DNA of 64,000 bases from Gemmobacter fulvus (GTDB taxonomy: Bacteria > Pseudomonadota > Alphaproteobacteria > Rhodobacterales > Rhodobacteraceae), in the NCBI RefSeq assembly GCF_018798885.1, contig NZ_CP076361.1:2199501-2263500 (forward strand). Reading direction: 5' to 3'. The position numbers and the translations under genes were made by a program. Shown in pieces: positions 35,482 to 45,300 of this stretch. Within the stretch, counting starts at the first letter, position 1. Every line of letters starts with the position of its first letter. The notes under the pieces are model-generated. The model was not told the DNA's origin. It did not search any database and saw only the letters and a program-made list of their open reading frames with translations.

Positions 35482-36347
35482 GCTTTCCGGCCCTGTTGGC
35501 GGCAGATGCCGCATTGGTGCAGGCGCGGCTGGATGCGGCGCTGCGCGCGCGGGCCGAGGTGCCGGTGGTGCAGGCGATGCGCTATGCGGTGCAGGGCGGC
35601 AAGCGGCTGCGGGCCTTCCTCGTGCTGGAATCGGCCCGGCTGCATGGCATCGCGCCCGAGGCGGCGGTGAGTGCGGCAGCCGCGGTCGAGGCTTTGCACG
35701 CCTATAGCCTGATCCATGATGATCTGCCCTGCATGGATGATGACGATCTGCGCCGGGGCCTGCCCACGGTGCATGTGAAATGGGATGAGGCGACGGCGGT
35801 TCTGGCAGGCGATGCCTTGCAGACCCTGGCGTTTGAATTGCTCTGTGATCCGGCGCTGGGCGGGGCAGAGCGGCGGCTGGCGCTGGTGGGCGGATTGGCC
35901 CGGGCCAGCGGGGCCGAAGGCATGGTGCTGGGGCAGGCGCTGGATATTGCCGCCGAAACCGCGCCGGTGCCTTTGACGCTGCCCGAAATCACCCGGCTGC
36001 AAGCGGGCAAGACCGGCGCGCTGATCTGCTTTTCGGCCGAGGCCGGGGCCTTGCTGGCCGGGACCGATCCGGCCCCCTTGCGGGCCTATGCCACAGCGCT
36101 GGGGCTTGCTTTTCAGATTGCCGATGACATCTTGGATGTGGAGGGCGATGCGGCCTCGGTCGGCAAGCGTGTCGGCAAGGATGCCGAAGCGGGCAAAGCG
36201 ACCTTCGTGTCCCTGCTGGGGCTGGAAGGGGCGAAAATCCGCGCAGCGGCGCTGGTGGCCGAGGCGGAAGCGGCCCTCGCGCCCTATGGCACTGCGGCCA
36301 GTGCCTTGATTGACGCGGCGCGCTTCGTTATCTCGCGCCAGAGCTGA
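35478..36347 (+). CDS. ispA: Farnesyl diphosphate synthase (geranyltranstransferase) IspA
   Basis: A 289-residue trans-prenyltransferase that condenses DMAPP/GPP with IPP to farnesyl diphosphate for quinone, carrier-lipid and pigment synthesis. The first Asp-rich motif is DDLPCMDDDD at 81-90 (the CM insertion marks a type II FPP synthase) and the second is DDILD at 216-220. GGKRLRAFLVL is the substrate-binding block. The start is a GTG at 35478, overlapping the xseB stop by four bases (GTGA); an upstream ATG would fall inside xseB. Confidence 0.94.
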   Translation: MSFPALLAADAALVQARLDAALRARAEVPVVQAMRYAVQGGKRLRAFLVLESARLHGIAPEAAVSAAAAVEALHAYSLIHDDLPCMDDDDLRRGLPTVHVKWDEATAVLAGDALQTLAFELLCDPALGGAERRLALVGGLARASGAEGMVLGQALDIAAETAPVPLTLPEITRLQAGKTGALICFSAEAGALLAGTDPAPLRAYATALGLAFQIADDILDVEGDAASVGKRVGKDAEAGKATFVSLLGLEGAKIRAAALVAEAEAALAPYGTAASALIDAARFVISRQS

Positions 36348-36368
36348 ACAACCCCGAGGAGGGGCGCC

Positions 36369-38282
36369 ATGACTGACAGACCCAGGACGCCCGTATTGGA
36401 TCGGGTGCGCGTGCCCGCCGACATGAAGGGCCTGACCGACCGGGAGCTGCGGCATCTGGCGGACGAGCTGCGCGCCGAGACGATCTCGGCGGTGTCGGTC
36501 ACCGGCGGGCATCTGGGCGCGGGTCTGGGTGTGGTCGAGCTGACGGTGGCGCTGCATGCGGTGTTCGATGCGCCGCGCGACAAGATCATCTGGGATGTGG
36601 GCCATCAATGTTACCCGCACAAGATCCTGACCGGGCGGCGCGATCGGATCCGCACCCTGCGCACCGAAGGCGGGCTGTCGGGCTTCACCAAACGGTCGGA
36701 AAGCCCCTACGATCCGTTCGGCGCGGCGCATAGCTCCACTTCCATCTCTGCCGCGCTGGGCTTTGCCTGCGCCGCCGATCTGGGTGGTGATCCGGGCGAT
36801 GCGGTGGCGGTGATCGGCGATGGCTCGATGTCGGCGGGCATGGCCTTCGAGGCGATGAACAACGCGGGCCACCTGAAAAAGCGGCTGTTCGTGATCCTCA
36901 ACGACAATGAAATGAGCATCGCGCCGCCGGTCGGGGCGCTGTCCTCCTATCTGAGCCGCCTTTATGCGGGCGCCCCGTTTCAGGAGCTGAAAGCGGCGGC
37001 CAAGGGCGCGGTCAGCCTGCTGCCCGAACCGTTTCAGGAAGGCGCGCGGCGGGCCAAGGAAATGCTGAAAGGCATGACCGTGGGCGGCACCCTGTTCGAG
37101 GAGCTGGGCTTTTCCTACGTCGGCCCGGTGGATGGGCATGATTTGGACCAATTGCTGCCAGTGCTGCGCACCGCGCGGGCGCGCGCGACCGGGCCGATCC
37201 TGATCCATGTGATCACCAAGAAGGGCAAAGGCTATGCCCCGGCAGAGGCGGCCCGCGACAAGGGCCACGCCACCGCCAAGTTCGATGTGCTGACCGGCGC
37301 GCAGGTCAAGGCCAAAAGCAATGCGCCCAGCTATACCAAGGTCTTTGCGCAAAGCCTGATGGCCGAGGCGGGCCGCGATGACAAGATCGTGGCGGTAACG
37401 GCGGCTATGCCGGATGGCACCGGGCTGAACCTGTTTGCCGAACGCTTTCCGCGCCGCTGCTTTGATGTGGGCATTGCCGAACAACATGCCGTGACCTTTG
37501 CCGCCGGGCTGGCGGCGGGCGGGCTGAAGCCGTTCTGCGCGATCTATTCCACCTTCCTGCAACGCGGCTACGATCAGGTCGTGCATGACGTGGCGATCCA
37601 GCGTCTGCCGGTGCGCTTTGCGATCGACCGGGCCGGGCTGGTCGGCGCGGATGGTGCAACCCATGCCGGATCGTTTGACGTGGCCTTCATGGCCAATCTG
37701 CCGGGCATGGTGGTGATGGCTGCGGCAGACGAGGCGGAACTGGTGCATATGGTCGCCACTGCGGCGGCCTATGACGAAGGGCCAAGCGCCTTCCGCTTTC
37801 CGCGCGGCGATGGGGTCGGGGTGGAACTGCCCGAGCGGGGCGTGCCCCTGACCATCGGCAAGGGCCGGGTGATCCGCGAAGGCAGCCGCGTGGCGCTGCT
37901 GTCCTTTGGCACGCGGCTGGCCGAAGTGACCCGCGCAGCCGAGGCGCTGGCCGCGCGCGGCATCACCGCCACCGTGGCCGATGCGCGGTTTGCCAAGCCG
38001 CTTGACCGCGACCTGATCCTGCAACTGGCGCAGCATCATGAGGCGCTGATCTGTATCGAAGAGGGCGCGGTCGGCGGCTTTGGCAGCCATGTCGCGCAAT
38101 TGCTGGCCGATGCGGCGGTGTTCGACCGGGGGCTGAAGTTCCGCTCGATGGTGCTGCCCGATACGTTCATTGATCAGGCCAGCCCCGAGGCGATGTATGC
38201 CGTGGCTGGCATGAATGCGCCGCAGATCGAGGCGAAGGTTCTGGAGGCCCTGGGCGTGGCGGTGGTGGGCCTGCGGGCCTGA
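36369..38282 (+). CDS. dxs: 1-deoxy-D-xylulose-5-phosphate synthase
   Basis: A 637-residue thiamine-diphosphate enzyme making DXP from pyruvate and glyceraldehyde-3-phosphate, the entry step to the MEP isoprenoid pathway. The TPP-binding motif is [16 protein letters not shown], with the HQCYPHK and [11 protein letters not shown] blocks, and transketolase signature [20 protein letters not shown] in the second half. It is 21 bases after ispA, so DXP and FPP synthesis are co-transcribed. The need for TPP links it to the thiBPQ thiamine uptake genes at 44 kb only in a metabolic sense. Confidence 0.97.
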   Translation: MTDRPRTPVLDRVRVPADMKGLTDRELRHLADELRAETISAVSVTGGHLGAGLGVVELTVALHAVFDAPRDKIIWDVGHQCYPHKILTGRRDRIRTLRTEGGLSGFTKRSESPYDPFGAAHSSTSISAALGFACAADLGGDPGDAVAVIGDGSMSAGMAFEAMNNAGHLKKRLFVILNDNEMSIAPPVGALSSYLSRLYAGAPFQELKAAAKGAVSLLPEPFQEGARRAKEMLKGMTVGGTLFEELGFSYVGPVDGHDLDQLLPVLRTARARATGPILIHVITKKGKGYAPAEAARDKGHATAKFDVLTGAQVKAKSNAPSYTKVFAQSLMAEAGRDDKIVAVTAAMPDGTGLNLFAERFPRRCFDVGIAEQHAVTFAAGLAAGGLKPFCAIYSTFLQRGYDQVVHDVAIQRLPVRFAIDRAGLVGADGATHAGSFDVAFMANLPGMVVMAAADEAELVHMVATAAAYDEGPSAFRFPRGDGVGVELPERGVPLTIGKGRVIREGSRVALLSFGTRLAEVTRAAEALAARGITATVADARFAKPLDRDLILQLAQHHEALICIEEGAVGGFGSHVAQLLADAAVFDRGLKFRSMVLPDTFIDQASPEAMYAVAGMNAPQIEAKVLEALGVAVVGLRA

Positions 38283-38298
38283 AGCCCGCCTCTGGCCA

Positions 38299-38946
38299 TC
38301 AGCCGAAAGCGTTTATCACCACAAAAATCGCCGATTTCACCAGCGCGTAGGCAATGCTGCCCACCCAGCCAAAGGCCGCGACGGTGCTGATCAGGCCGAC
38401 GATCACCCACAGCCCGTCCCGCTCCAGCAGGGCGAGGGCGATCACGCAGATGGCGGCGGCGGGCAGAAGGTTGCCCAGCGGGATCGGCAGCGACAGCAGC
38501 ACCGCAAGGGCCAGACAAACGCCACCCAGAACCCGCTCCATCACCGGGCTGACCAGCGGCCACCAGCGTTGTTGCAGCATCTTTTCGGCGCGGTTGAGGA
38601 TCGGCGTGGCTTTCGAGACGATGTTGCGGAACGCGTCACGCGTCATCGACCGGTTGGCGATGAAGCCGGGCAGCCAAGGTTGCCGCCCCAGCATCAATTG
38701 CGATGACAGATAGATCAGCGGCAGGCCCAGCACCGCCGCAACGCCGGGCGGGGTGGGCAGGATGTTCGGAAAGGCAAACAGGAACAGCAGGGCGGCAATG
38801 GCCCGCCCCTGCATCGCAGTCAGCAGATCGCCCACCGTCACCCGCTCTGCGGTATGGTCTTCGGCAAAGGCTTGCAGCAGTTCCGAAAACCGTCGGCGGG
38901 CTTTGGCAGGCACGGCAGACGGGTCGGTATTCGTGTCACTCATCAT
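38299..38946 (-). CDS. exoD: Exopolysaccharide synthesis protein ExoD family
   Basis: A 215-residue membrane protein. Basic/acidic residues 1-45 (RRRFSELLQAFAEDHTAERVTVGDLL) precede three or four helices, with FPNILPTPPGVAAVLGLPLIYLSSQLMLGRQPWLP as the ExoD (PF06055) signature and SLPIPLGNLLPAAAICVIALALLERDG near the C-terminus. ExoD affects exopolysaccharide production and alkaline tolerance in rhizobia, but its biochemistry is unknown. The start is one of two adjacent ATGs, 38946 or 38943. It converges with dxs. Confidence 0.87.
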   Translation of the reverse strand: MMSDTNTDPSAVPAKARRRFSELLQAFAEDHTAERVTVGDLLTAMQGRAIAALLFLFAFPNILPTPPGVAAVLGLPLIYLSSQLMLGRQPWLPGFIANRSMTRDAFRNIVSKATPILNRAEKMLQQRWWPLVSPVMERVLGGVCLALAVLLSLPIPLGNLLPAAAICVIALALLERDGLWVIVGLISTVAAFGWVGSIAYALVKSAIFVVINAFG

Positions 38947-39033
38947 CTTCGCTGCTCTTGCCCTTGCTCCGCCTAGAGGTAGGGGCGGGGCCCCGGCTGC
39001 GCAAGGGTGATGATACGCCGCAGGCAAGGGCGG

Positions 39034-39894
39034 TCAGCGCGCGCCCTTTGTCGGGATCTGGGCGTGAAGGGCGGCCAGACCGTCGCGATAGGTCGGATAG
39101 CGCAGGGTCACCCCCAGATCGGTTTTCATCCGGTCATTCCGCACCCGTTTGCTTTCGGCATAAAAGCTGCGGGCCAGCGCGGTCATGTCGGCCTTGTCGA
39201 TCTCAACTTCGGGAGGCAGCGGCACGCCCAGCAATTCGGCGGCATGGCCCAGCACATCTTGCGGCGGCGACGGATCATCGTCGCAGATGTTGTAGATTGC
39301 GCCGGGGGCCGGGCGGTGGATCGAGGCCTCCAGAACCTGCCCGATATCCTCGACATGGATGCGCGAAAAGAACTGGCCGGGTTTCACGATGCGCTGTGCC
39401 GTGCCCTCCAGCACCTTGCGGAACGGGCCACGCCCCGGCCCATAGATCCCCGCCAGCCGGAAAATATGCAGCGGCAGCCCCAGCGCCTGCCATTGCGCCT
39501 CGGCCGCGACCCGGTGATGGCCGCGCGCGGTGCCGGGGGTCAGCGCCGTGGTCTCGTCCACCCAACCGCCCTGATGATCGCCGTAAACGCCGGTGGTGGA
39601 CAGATAGCCGACCCAGCGCGTCGGCGCCTGTGCAAGCTGTGCCGCATGGGCGGCCAGCACCGGATCACCCGCTGCATCCGGCGCGATGGAGCTGAGGATA
39701 TGCGTCGCCTGTGCCAAGGCCGGGGCCAGATCGGCCCCCGGCCAGATCAGCGGCTCCACCCCCTGCGCGGCCAGCCGGGCCGCTTTTTCGGCGCTGCGCG
39801 TGGTGCCGATCACCCGCCAGCCCTGCGGCAACAGCCGCGCCGCCAAAGCCTGCGCCGAATATCCATGGCCAAGCGAAAGAAGAACCTGTGTCAT
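39034..39894 (-). CDS. NAD-dependent epimerase/dehydratase-like protein (YeeZ-type)
   Basis: A 286-residue Rossmann-fold protein of the extended SDR group. It starts TQVLLSLGHGYSAQALA, a GxGYxA-like nucleotide loop, and carries YLSTTGVYGDHQGGWVDE and HIFRLAGIYGPGRGPFRKV. The usual catalytic YxxxK is not evident (the region has HHRVAAEAQW instead), which is the pattern of the YeeZ branch, so the reaction is unknown. Start at the ATG at 39894; an earlier ATG at 39963 would add a non-conserved leader. It lies 87 bases upstream of exoD on the same strand. Confidence 0.78.
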   Translation of the reverse strand: MTQVLLSLGHGYSAQALAARLLPQGWRVIGTTRSAEKAARLAAQGVEPLIWPGADLAPALAQATHILSSIAPDAAGDPVLAAHAAQLAQAPTRWVGYLSTTGVYGDHQGGWVDETTALTPGTARGHHRVAAEAQWQALGLPLHIFRLAGIYGPGRGPFRKVLEGTAQRIVKPGQFFSRIHVEDIGQVLEASIHRPAPGAIYNICDDDPSPPQDVLGHAAELLGVPLPPEVEIDKADMTALARSFYAESKRVRNDRMKTDLGVTLRYPTYRDGLAALHAQIPTKGAR

Positions 39895-40059
39895 GCCGCC
39901 CCTGCGCACTGCCTGTTCGCACCCATTTTCCGCGCTGTGCTGCGCGGATGCAAGCCGCGTCATGCCGCTGTGACGCCGGGCCGCTATCTGCGGCAGGACT
40001 TGATTTGCTCCGCACAGACAGTGCAGAAAGGGCGATCAAAAAATGGATAGACAGACGTG

Positions 40060-41535
40060 ATGCAGATTTCACAGACCATACTGACGCCGCCCGATGCGGC
40101 GCATGAAAGTTTCACCGATCCCGCCGCAGCCGTGGCGCGGCTGGAGGCGCTGTATGACGAGGCGACCGCCTTCCTGTCGGCCCAGTTCAGCACGGTGGTG
40201 ATGGGGCAGCGCCCGACAGCGCGGCTGCGCGCCTATTACCCCGAGATCCGCTTTACCACGACCAGCTTCACCAAGACCGACTCGCGTCTGTCCTTCGGCC
40301 ATGTGGCGCAGCCCGGCAGCTATGCCACCACCGTCACCCGGCCCGATCTGTTCCGCAATTACCTGACGCAGCAGATTGCGCTTCTGATCCACAATCACGG
40401 TGTTCCGGTCAGCATCGGCCCGTCGCAGACACCGATCCCGGTGCATTTTGCGGTGGCGGGCAACCCCGGCGTGGCCGTGCCGCAGGAGGGCGTGCTGGAC
40501 TTCTCGCTGCGTGATGTGTTCGACGTGCCGGATCTGGCCACCACCAATGATGACATCGTGAATGGTGTGCTGACCGAATATGCCGATGGCTCGCGCCCGC
40601 TGGCACCGTTCACTGCGCAGCGGGTGGATTATTCGCTGGCCCGGCTGGCGCATTACACCGCAACCGATCCGCGGCACTTCCAGAACCATGTTCTGTTCAC
40701 CAACTATCAGTTCTATGTCGATGAATTCGAGGCCTATGCCCGCAAGGTGCTGGGCGACCCGGACTCCGGCTATACCGGCTTTGTCGCCCCCGGCAATCAC
40801 GAGATCACGACGCCCGACGCGGTGCTGCCGCTGAACCCGAAAATGCCGCAGATGCCGACCTATCACCTGAAACGGGCGGATGGGCAGGGCATCACGCTGG
40901 TGAATATCGGGGTCGGCCCGTCGAATGCGAAAACCGCCACGGACCACATTGCCGTGCTGCGCCCCCATGCCTGGCTGATGGTCGGCCATTGCGCCGGGCT
41001 GCGCAACAGCCAGAGCCTTGGCGATTTTGTGCTGGCCCATGCCTATCTGCGCGAAGATCACGTGCTGGATGCCGATCTGCCGATCTGGGTGCCGATCCCG
41101 GCACTGGCCGAGATCCAGATTGCGCTGGAAGATGCGGTGGAACATGTGACCCAGCTGGAAGGTTACGAGTTGAAACGCATCATGCGCACCGGCACCGTCG
41201 CCACCATCGACAATCGCAATTGGGAGCTGCGCGACCAGTCCGGCCCGGTGCAGCGCCTGTCGCAATCGCGCGCCATTGCGCTGGATATGGAAAGCGCCAC
41301 CATCGCCGCGAATGGCTTTCGCTTCCGGGTGCCCTACGGCACCTTGCTTTGTGTCAGCGACAAACCGCTGCATGGCGAATTGAAACTGCCGGGCATGGCG
41401 TCGGATTTCTACAAGACGCAGGTGTCGCGCCATCTGCTGATCGGGATTCACGCGATGGAGCTGTTGCGCGAAATGCCGGTGGAACGTATCCACAGCCGCA
41501 AGTTGCGCAGCTTCGAGGAAACCGCCTTCCTCTGA
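40060..41535 (+). CDS. amn: AMP nucleosidase
   Basis: A 491-residue enzyme splitting AMP to adenine and ribose-5-phosphate. The N-terminal domain is the AMP-nucleosidase-specific part (ARLRAYYPEIRFTTTSFTKTDSRLSFGHV). The C-terminal nucleoside phosphorylase-like domain runs from about residue 290 (VNIGVGPSNAKTATDHIAVLRPHAWLMVGHCAGL) and contains IALDMESATIAANGFRF, the ribose/base-binding MES motif. A GTG one codon before the ATG at 40060 is also possible. Length is normal. Confidence 0.94.
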   Translation: MQISQTILTPPDAAHESFTDPAAAVARLEALYDEATAFLSAQFSTVVMGQRPTARLRAYYPEIRFTTTSFTKTDSRLSFGHVAQPGSYATTVTRPDLFRNYLTQQIALLIHNHGVPVSIGPSQTPIPVHFAVAGNPGVAVPQEGVLDFSLRDVFDVPDLATTNDDIVNGVLTEYADGSRPLAPFTAQRVDYSLARLAHYTATDPRHFQNHVLFTNYQFYVDEFEAYARKVLGDPDSGYTGFVAPGNHEITTPDAVLPLNPKMPQMPTYHLKRADGQGITLVNIGVGPSNAKTATDHIAVLRPHAWLMVGHCAGLRNSQSLGDFVLAHAYLREDHVLDADLPIWVPIPALAEIQIALEDAVEHVTQLEGYELKRIMRTGTVATIDNRNWELRDQSGPVQRLSQSRAIALDMESATIAANGFRFRVPYGTLLCVSDKPLHGELKLPGMASDFYKTQVSRHLLIGIHAMELLREMPVERIHSRKLRSFEETAFL

Positions 41536-41581
41536 GCCCTGCCAGCTTTGGCAAAACGCCGCGTAAACGGGCGATCGGGGC

Positions 41582-41610
41582 TTGCACTTTGCCGCGAAAA
41601 CCTGTGTAGC
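41582..41610 (+). promoter_or_regulatory. Candidate promoter of the HU-type gene
   Basis: TTGCAC (41582-41587), 17 bases, TGTAGC (41605-41610). A small hairpin CCCCGC/GCGGGG follows in the leader at about 41648-41665. Confidence 0.4.
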
Positions 41611-41686
41611 GGGGCGCATCACGCCCCCGATGGGGCAAAGACAGACCCCGCGAGGCAGCGGGGCCAAAGACGATAAGGAACAGGAC

Positions 41687-41974
41687 ATGTCGAAACCGAT
41701 GACCAAGACGCAGCTGGTGGCCGCTCTGGCCGAAACCATGGGCGCCGACAAGAAAGTCGCCGGCTCTGCTCTGGATGCGATTGCCGAAGTCGTGGCGCGC
41801 GAAGTGGCCGCCGGTGGCGCCGTGACGCTGCCGGGCCTTGGCAAGGTCGTGTGCCGCGAGCGTCCCGAGCGTCAGGTCCGTAACCCGGCCACGGGCGAAA
41901 CCGTGACCAAGGCGGCTGACAAGCAGGTGAAATTCACCATCGCCAAAGCCCTGAAAGACAGCGTGAACGGCTGA
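41687..41974 (+). CDS. HU/IHF-family histone-like DNA-binding protein
   Basis: A 95-residue protein of the bacterial HU superfamily. It has the N-terminal helices (KPMTKTQLVAALAETMGADKKVAGSALDAIAEVVAREV) and the beta-arm with VTLPGLGKVVCRERPERQVRNPATGETVTKAADKQVKFTIAKALKD, including RNPATGE, the HU arm motif. It contains a cysteine in the core, unusual for HU, and its position differs from a typical HupB. It is a second-type HU rather than IHF. A terminator follows. Confidence 0.9.
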   Translation: MSKPMTKTQLVAALAETMGADKKVAGSALDAIAEVVAREVAAGGAVTLPGLGKVVCRERPERQVRNPATGETVTKAADKQVKFTIAKALKDSVNG

Positions 41975-42011
41975 GCCATTCCCGCCTTGCAGCCCCCGGG
42001 CTGCACTCATA

Positions 42012-42040
42012 GGGTCGCCTCGGGCGGCCCTTTTGCTTTT
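42012..42040 (+). terminator. Rho-independent terminator after the HU-type gene
   Basis: GGGTCGCC-TCG-GGCGGCCC (8 pairs, one G-T) followed by TTTTGCTTTT, 38 bases after the stop and 13 before the EamA start. The EamA gene therefore has its own promoter or depends on read-through. Confidence 0.8.
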
Positions 42041-42052
42041 GCGGAGACGGAG

Positions 42053-42946
42053 ATGGATATACGCGCGCTTGCGATGGGTCTGGCCTTCGCGGTGATCTGG
42101 TCTTCGGCCTATGCCACCGCGCGGGTGATCGTGGCGGATGCGGCGCCGCTGCTGTCGCTGGCCATCCGCTTCTCCATCTCGGGGGCGCTGGCCTTGGCTG
42201 TCGGGCTGGCGCTGGGGCAGCGGTTGCGGCTAACGCCTGCGCAATGGCGCGCGACGCTGATCTTCGGCCTGTGCCAGAATGCGATTTACCTCGGGCTGAA
42301 TTTCGTGGCGATGCAATGGATCGAGGCCTCCCTGGCCGCAATCATCGCCTCGACCATGCCGCTGCTGGTGGCGGCTCTGGGCTGGATGCTGTTCGGCGAA
42401 CGCATCCGCCCGCTGGGAATCGTCGGCCTGTTGACCGGCATGGCCGGGGTGGCGCTGATCATGGCGGCGCGGATGCAGGGCGGGGCGGCCCCCTTGGGGC
42501 TTGCGCTGTGCCTGATCGCCGCGCTGGCCTTGGCGCTGGCCACGCTGATGATGCGCGGGGCCAGTTCGGGCGGCAATCTGTGGATCGTGGTGGGTTTGCA
42601 GATGTGGGTCGGCGCAGCACTGCTCTGGGTCGCGGCGCTGGGGTTCGAACCGTGGCGGCTGACCGCCTCGCCCGCCTGGATGCTGGCGATGGCGTATCAG
42701 ATCGTCATGCCGGGCATTGTGGCGACGGTGCTGTGGTTCGGGCTGGTGGCGCGGATCGGGGCGGTGAAAGCCTCGACCTTTCACTTCCTCAACCCGTTCT
42801 TCGGCGTGCTGATCGCCGCCGTGCTGCTGGGCGAGGCGGTGCGTCTGACCGATATGATCGGCGTGGTGATCGTGATGGCGGGGATTCTGGCGGTGCAGAT
42901 TTCCAAACAGGTGCCGTCAGTTCAGGCCCCTGCGCGCGGGGCCTGA
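42053..42946 (+). CDS. EamA/DMT family transporter
   Basis: A 297-residue inner-membrane protein with ten predicted helices in two EamA repeats. The first repeat begins ALAMGLAFAVIWSSAYATARVIV; the second begins LCLIAALALALATLMMRGAS. FLNPFFGVLIAAVLLGEAV is the conserved end-of-repeat block. Family members move amino acids, nucleotide sugars or drugs; substrate is not predictable. The ATG at 42053 has GGAGACGGAG upstream. Confidence 0.85.
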   Translation: MDIRALAMGLAFAVIWSSAYATARVIVADAAPLLSLAIRFSISGALALAVGLALGQRLRLTPAQWRATLIFGLCQNAIYLGLNFVAMQWIEASLAAIIASTMPLLVAALGWMLFGERIRPLGIVGLLTGMAGVALIMAARMQGGAAPLGLALCLIAALALALATLMMRGASSGGNLWIVVGLQMWVGAALLWVAALGFEPWRLTASPAWMLAMAYQIVMPGIVATVLWFGLVARIGAVKASTFHFLNPFFGVLIAAVLLGEAVRLTDMIGVVIVMAGILAVQISKQVPSVQAPARGA

Positions 42947-42956
42947 ACTGGCAGGT

Positions 42957-44057
42957 TCAGCCGATCTTGCCGCGTTGCCCGCCGGTCTGGCCACGATCCA
43001 GCAGCAGGTGATCCAGCAACACTGCCGCCATCATCGCCTCGCCCACCGGCACGGCGCGGATGCCGACACAGGGATCATGCCGCCCCTTGGTGATCAGATC
43101 CACCTCTTCGCCGCCCTGCGTGACCGTCTGGCGCGGTGTGAGGATCGAGGAGGTGGGTTTCACCGCAAATCGCACCACCACATCCTGCCCGGTGGAGATG
43201 CCGCCCAGTATACCGCCTGCGTGGTTTGACAGGAACTCCGGGCCATTTGGCCCCATGCGGATCTCGTCGGCATTCTCGACCCCGGTCAGGCAGGCGGCGG
43301 CCATGCCTTCGCCGATCTCCACCGCCTTCACGGCATTGATGCTCATCATCGCGGTGGCCAGATCGCTGTCGAGCTTGGCATAGATCGGCGCGCCCAGCCC
43401 CGCAGGCACACCCGAGGCGACAACCTCGATCACCGCGCCGACGGAATTGTGGGCCTTGCGCAGGTCATCCAGATAGGCCGCCCAATCGGCCACCGCGACC
43501 GCATCGGGGCACCAGAACGGGTTCTGGTCGATCTGCGCGGCGTCAAACCGGCTGCGGTCAATCTGATGCGGGCCGATCTGCACCATATAGCCGGTAATTT
43601 TCAGCCCCGGCACCAGCGCAGCCAGCGCCGCCCGCGCCACGCCGCCCGCCGCCACCCGCGCCGCGGTTTCGCGCGCGGACGACCGGCCACCGCCGCGATA
43701 ATCGCGCAGGCCGTATTTCTGATGATAGGTGATGTCGGCATGGCCGGGGCGGAAGGCGCGGGCAATCTCGCCATAATCCTTGCTGCGCTGATCGGTGTTG
43801 TCGATCATCAGCTGGATCGGCGTGCCGGTGCTGCGCCCCTCGAACACGCCCGACAGGATCTTCACCTGATCGGGTTCCTGCCGCTGGGTGGTGTATTTGT
43901 TCTGCCCCGGCTTTCTGCGGTCCAGCCAGTGCTGCAAGGCTTCGGCCTCGATCGGCACACCGGGCGGGCAGCCATCCACCGTGGCCCCCAGCGCAGGTCC
44001 ATGGCTTTCGCCCCAGGTGGTGACGCGAAACAGATGTCCGTAGGTGTTGAAGCTCAT
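42957..44057 (-). CDS. aroC: Chorismate synthase
   Basis: A 366-residue FMN-dependent enzyme converting EPSP to chorismate, the end of the shikimate pathway. Motifs are [33 protein letters not shown] and [24 protein letters not shown]. Full length. The start is the ATG at 44057 ([20 protein letters not shown]), with AGGAGTG upstream; the longer frame reaches into the divergent thiB leader. It diverges from the TPP-riboswitch-controlled thiamine operon. Confidence 0.96.
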   Translation of the reverse strand: MSFNTYGHLFRVTTWGESHGPALGATVDGCPPGVPIEAEALQHWLDRRKPGQNKYTTQRQEPDQVKILSGVFEGRSTGTPIQLMIDNTDQRSKDYGEIARAFRPGHADITYHQKYGLRDYRGGGRSSARETAARVAAGGVARAALAALVPGLKITGYMVQIGPHQIDRSRFDAAQIDQNPFWCPDAVAVADWAAYLDDLRKAHNSVGAVIEVVASGVPAGLGAPIYAKLDSDLATAMMSINAVKAVEIGEGMAAACLTGVENADEIRMGPNGPEFLSNHAGGILGGISTGQDVVVRFAVKPTSSILTPRQTVTQGGEEVDLITKGRHDPCVGIRAVPVGEAMMAAVLLDHLLLDRGQTGGQRGKIG

Positions 44058-44152
44058 GGCGCGCACTCCTTCTTGCGTTTGTGCATATGCCAAGCCCCGC
44101 TGCGGATAAACCCGAAATTCGTCTGATAGGGCGGGGCGAAGAGGGCTCCCCC

Positions 44153-44180
44153 TTGCGCCTGTCGCGCTTTGGCTTATGGT
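44153..44180 (+). promoter_or_regulatory. Promoter of the thiBPQ operon
   Basis: TTGCGC (44153-44158), 16 bases, TATGGT (44175-44180). The expected start near 44186 coincides with the first base of the TPP riboswitch, which supports the call. Confidence 0.55.
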
Positions 44181-44186
44181 CTGCGC

Positions 44187-44268
44187 CACCTCGGGGTGCC
44201 TTGAGTGGCTGAGATGCGAAAGCGGACCCGTTGAACCTGAACCGGTTAAGACCGGCGGAGGGAAGGTG
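44187..44268 (+). ncRNA. TPP riboswitch (THI box) controlling thiBPQ
   Basis: The leader shows the THI-box core: GGCTGAGATGCGAAAGCGG, then ACCCGTTGAACCTGAACC and GGTTAAGACCGGCGGAGG. P1 is CACCT (44187-44191) with AGGTG (44264-44268). These match TPP-sensor signatures CUGAGA and ACCCUUGAACCUGA closely. It lies 51 bases before thiB, which encodes a thiamine-binding protein, so feedback by thiamine pyrophosphate is expected. Confidence 0.95.
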
Positions 44269-44319
44269 TGACCAACTCTGGCACGCTCCGTCTCCGCCCG
44301 TCGCAGATGGAGGATGACG

Positions 44320-45300
44320 ATGAAATCACCTATGTTTGCTGCGGGTTTTCTGGCTGTCGCGTCGGTCGCGCAGGCAGAAACCCCAGTGCTGAATGTGCTG
44401 ACCTATGACAGTTTTGTCAGCGAATGGGGCCCCGGCCCGGCGATTGAAAAGGCGTTCGAGGCCGAATGTGGCTGTGATGTGGTCTTTACGGCGGCGGGGG
44501 ACGGTGCGGCCCTGCTGGCGCGGGTGCAGCTTGAGGGCGCGAAAACCGATGCGGATGTGGTGCTGGGGCTGGATACCAACCTGACCGCCGCCGCCCGCGC
44601 AACCGGGCTGTTTGCCGCGCATGGCCAGACGCCCGACCTTGCGCTGCCACTGGCCTGGACCGATGCCGATTTCCTGCCCTATGACTGGGGCTGGTTCGCC
44701 TTTGTCCACAACAAGACGCTGACGGCGCCGACCTCCTTCAAGGCGCTGGCCGAGTCGGATCTGAAGATCGTGATTCAGGATCCGCGCTCCTCCACCCCCG
44801 GTCTGGGCCTGCTGATGTGGGTGAAAGCGGCCTATGGGGACGAGGCTCCGGCGATCTGGGCGGCGCTGGCTGACAATATCGTGACCGTGACCCCCGGCTG
44901 GTCCGAGGCGTATGGCCTGTTTCTGGAGGGCGAGGCCGATCTGGTGCTGAGCTATACCACCTCGCCCGCCTATCACCTGATCGCCGAAGAGGATGACAGC
45001 AAGACCGCCGCCGTGTTCGAGGAAGGCAATTACCTGCAGGTGGAGGTGATGGGCAAACTCGCGGCCAGCGATCAGTCCGACCTGGCGGATCGGTTCATGG
45101 CCTTCGTTCTGTCGGATGCGGCGCAAGAGATTCTGCCCACGACCAACTGGATGTATCCGGCCAAACTGCCGACGGCGGGTCTGCCCAAAGGCTTCGAGAC
45201 CTTGGTGCAGCCGGGCAAATCGCTGTTGCTGGGCGCGGACGAGGCCGAAGCGGCCCGCGCGGGCGCGTTGGAAGAATGGCGCGCCGCGCTGTCCCGCTAG
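44320..45300 (+). CDS. thiB: Thiamine ABC transporter substrate-binding protein ThiB
   Basis: A 326-residue periplasmic thiamine/TPP-binding protein. Residues 1-20 are a signal peptide ([15 protein letters not shown]). [34 protein letters not shown] is the ThiB N-terminal block, and GVDTN-like VVLGLDTNL and [13 protein letters not shown] follow. The ATG at 44320 has ATGGAGG seven bases upstream; the ATG two codons earlier overlaps the SD. Transcribed under the TPP riboswitch with thiP and thiQ. Confidence 0.93.
   Translation: MKSPMFAAGFLAVASVAQAETPVLNVLTYDSFVSEWGPGPAIEKAFEAECGCDVVFTAAGDGAALLARVQLEGAKTDADVVLGLDTNLTAAARATGLFAAHGQTPDLALPLAWTDADFLPYDWGWFAFVHNKTLTAPTSFKALAESDLKIVIQDPRSSTPGLGLLMWVKAAYGDEAPAIWAALADNIVTVTPGWSEAYGLFLEGEADLVLSYTTSPAYHLIAEEDDSKTAAVFEEGNYLQVEVMGKLAASDQSDLADRFMAFVLSDAAQEILPTTNWMYPAKLPTAGLPKGFETLVQPGKSLLLGADEAEAARAGALEEWRAALSR

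Noticed and set aside
35355-38099. A 914-codon open frame antisense to dxs and ispA
   Set aside because: Antisense shadow of genes with clear catalytic motifs; translation is low complexity (R/H/Q rich).
44187-44268. The thiB leader as a coding region
   Set aside because: The signatures are those of a TPP aptamer and no conserved frame runs through it.
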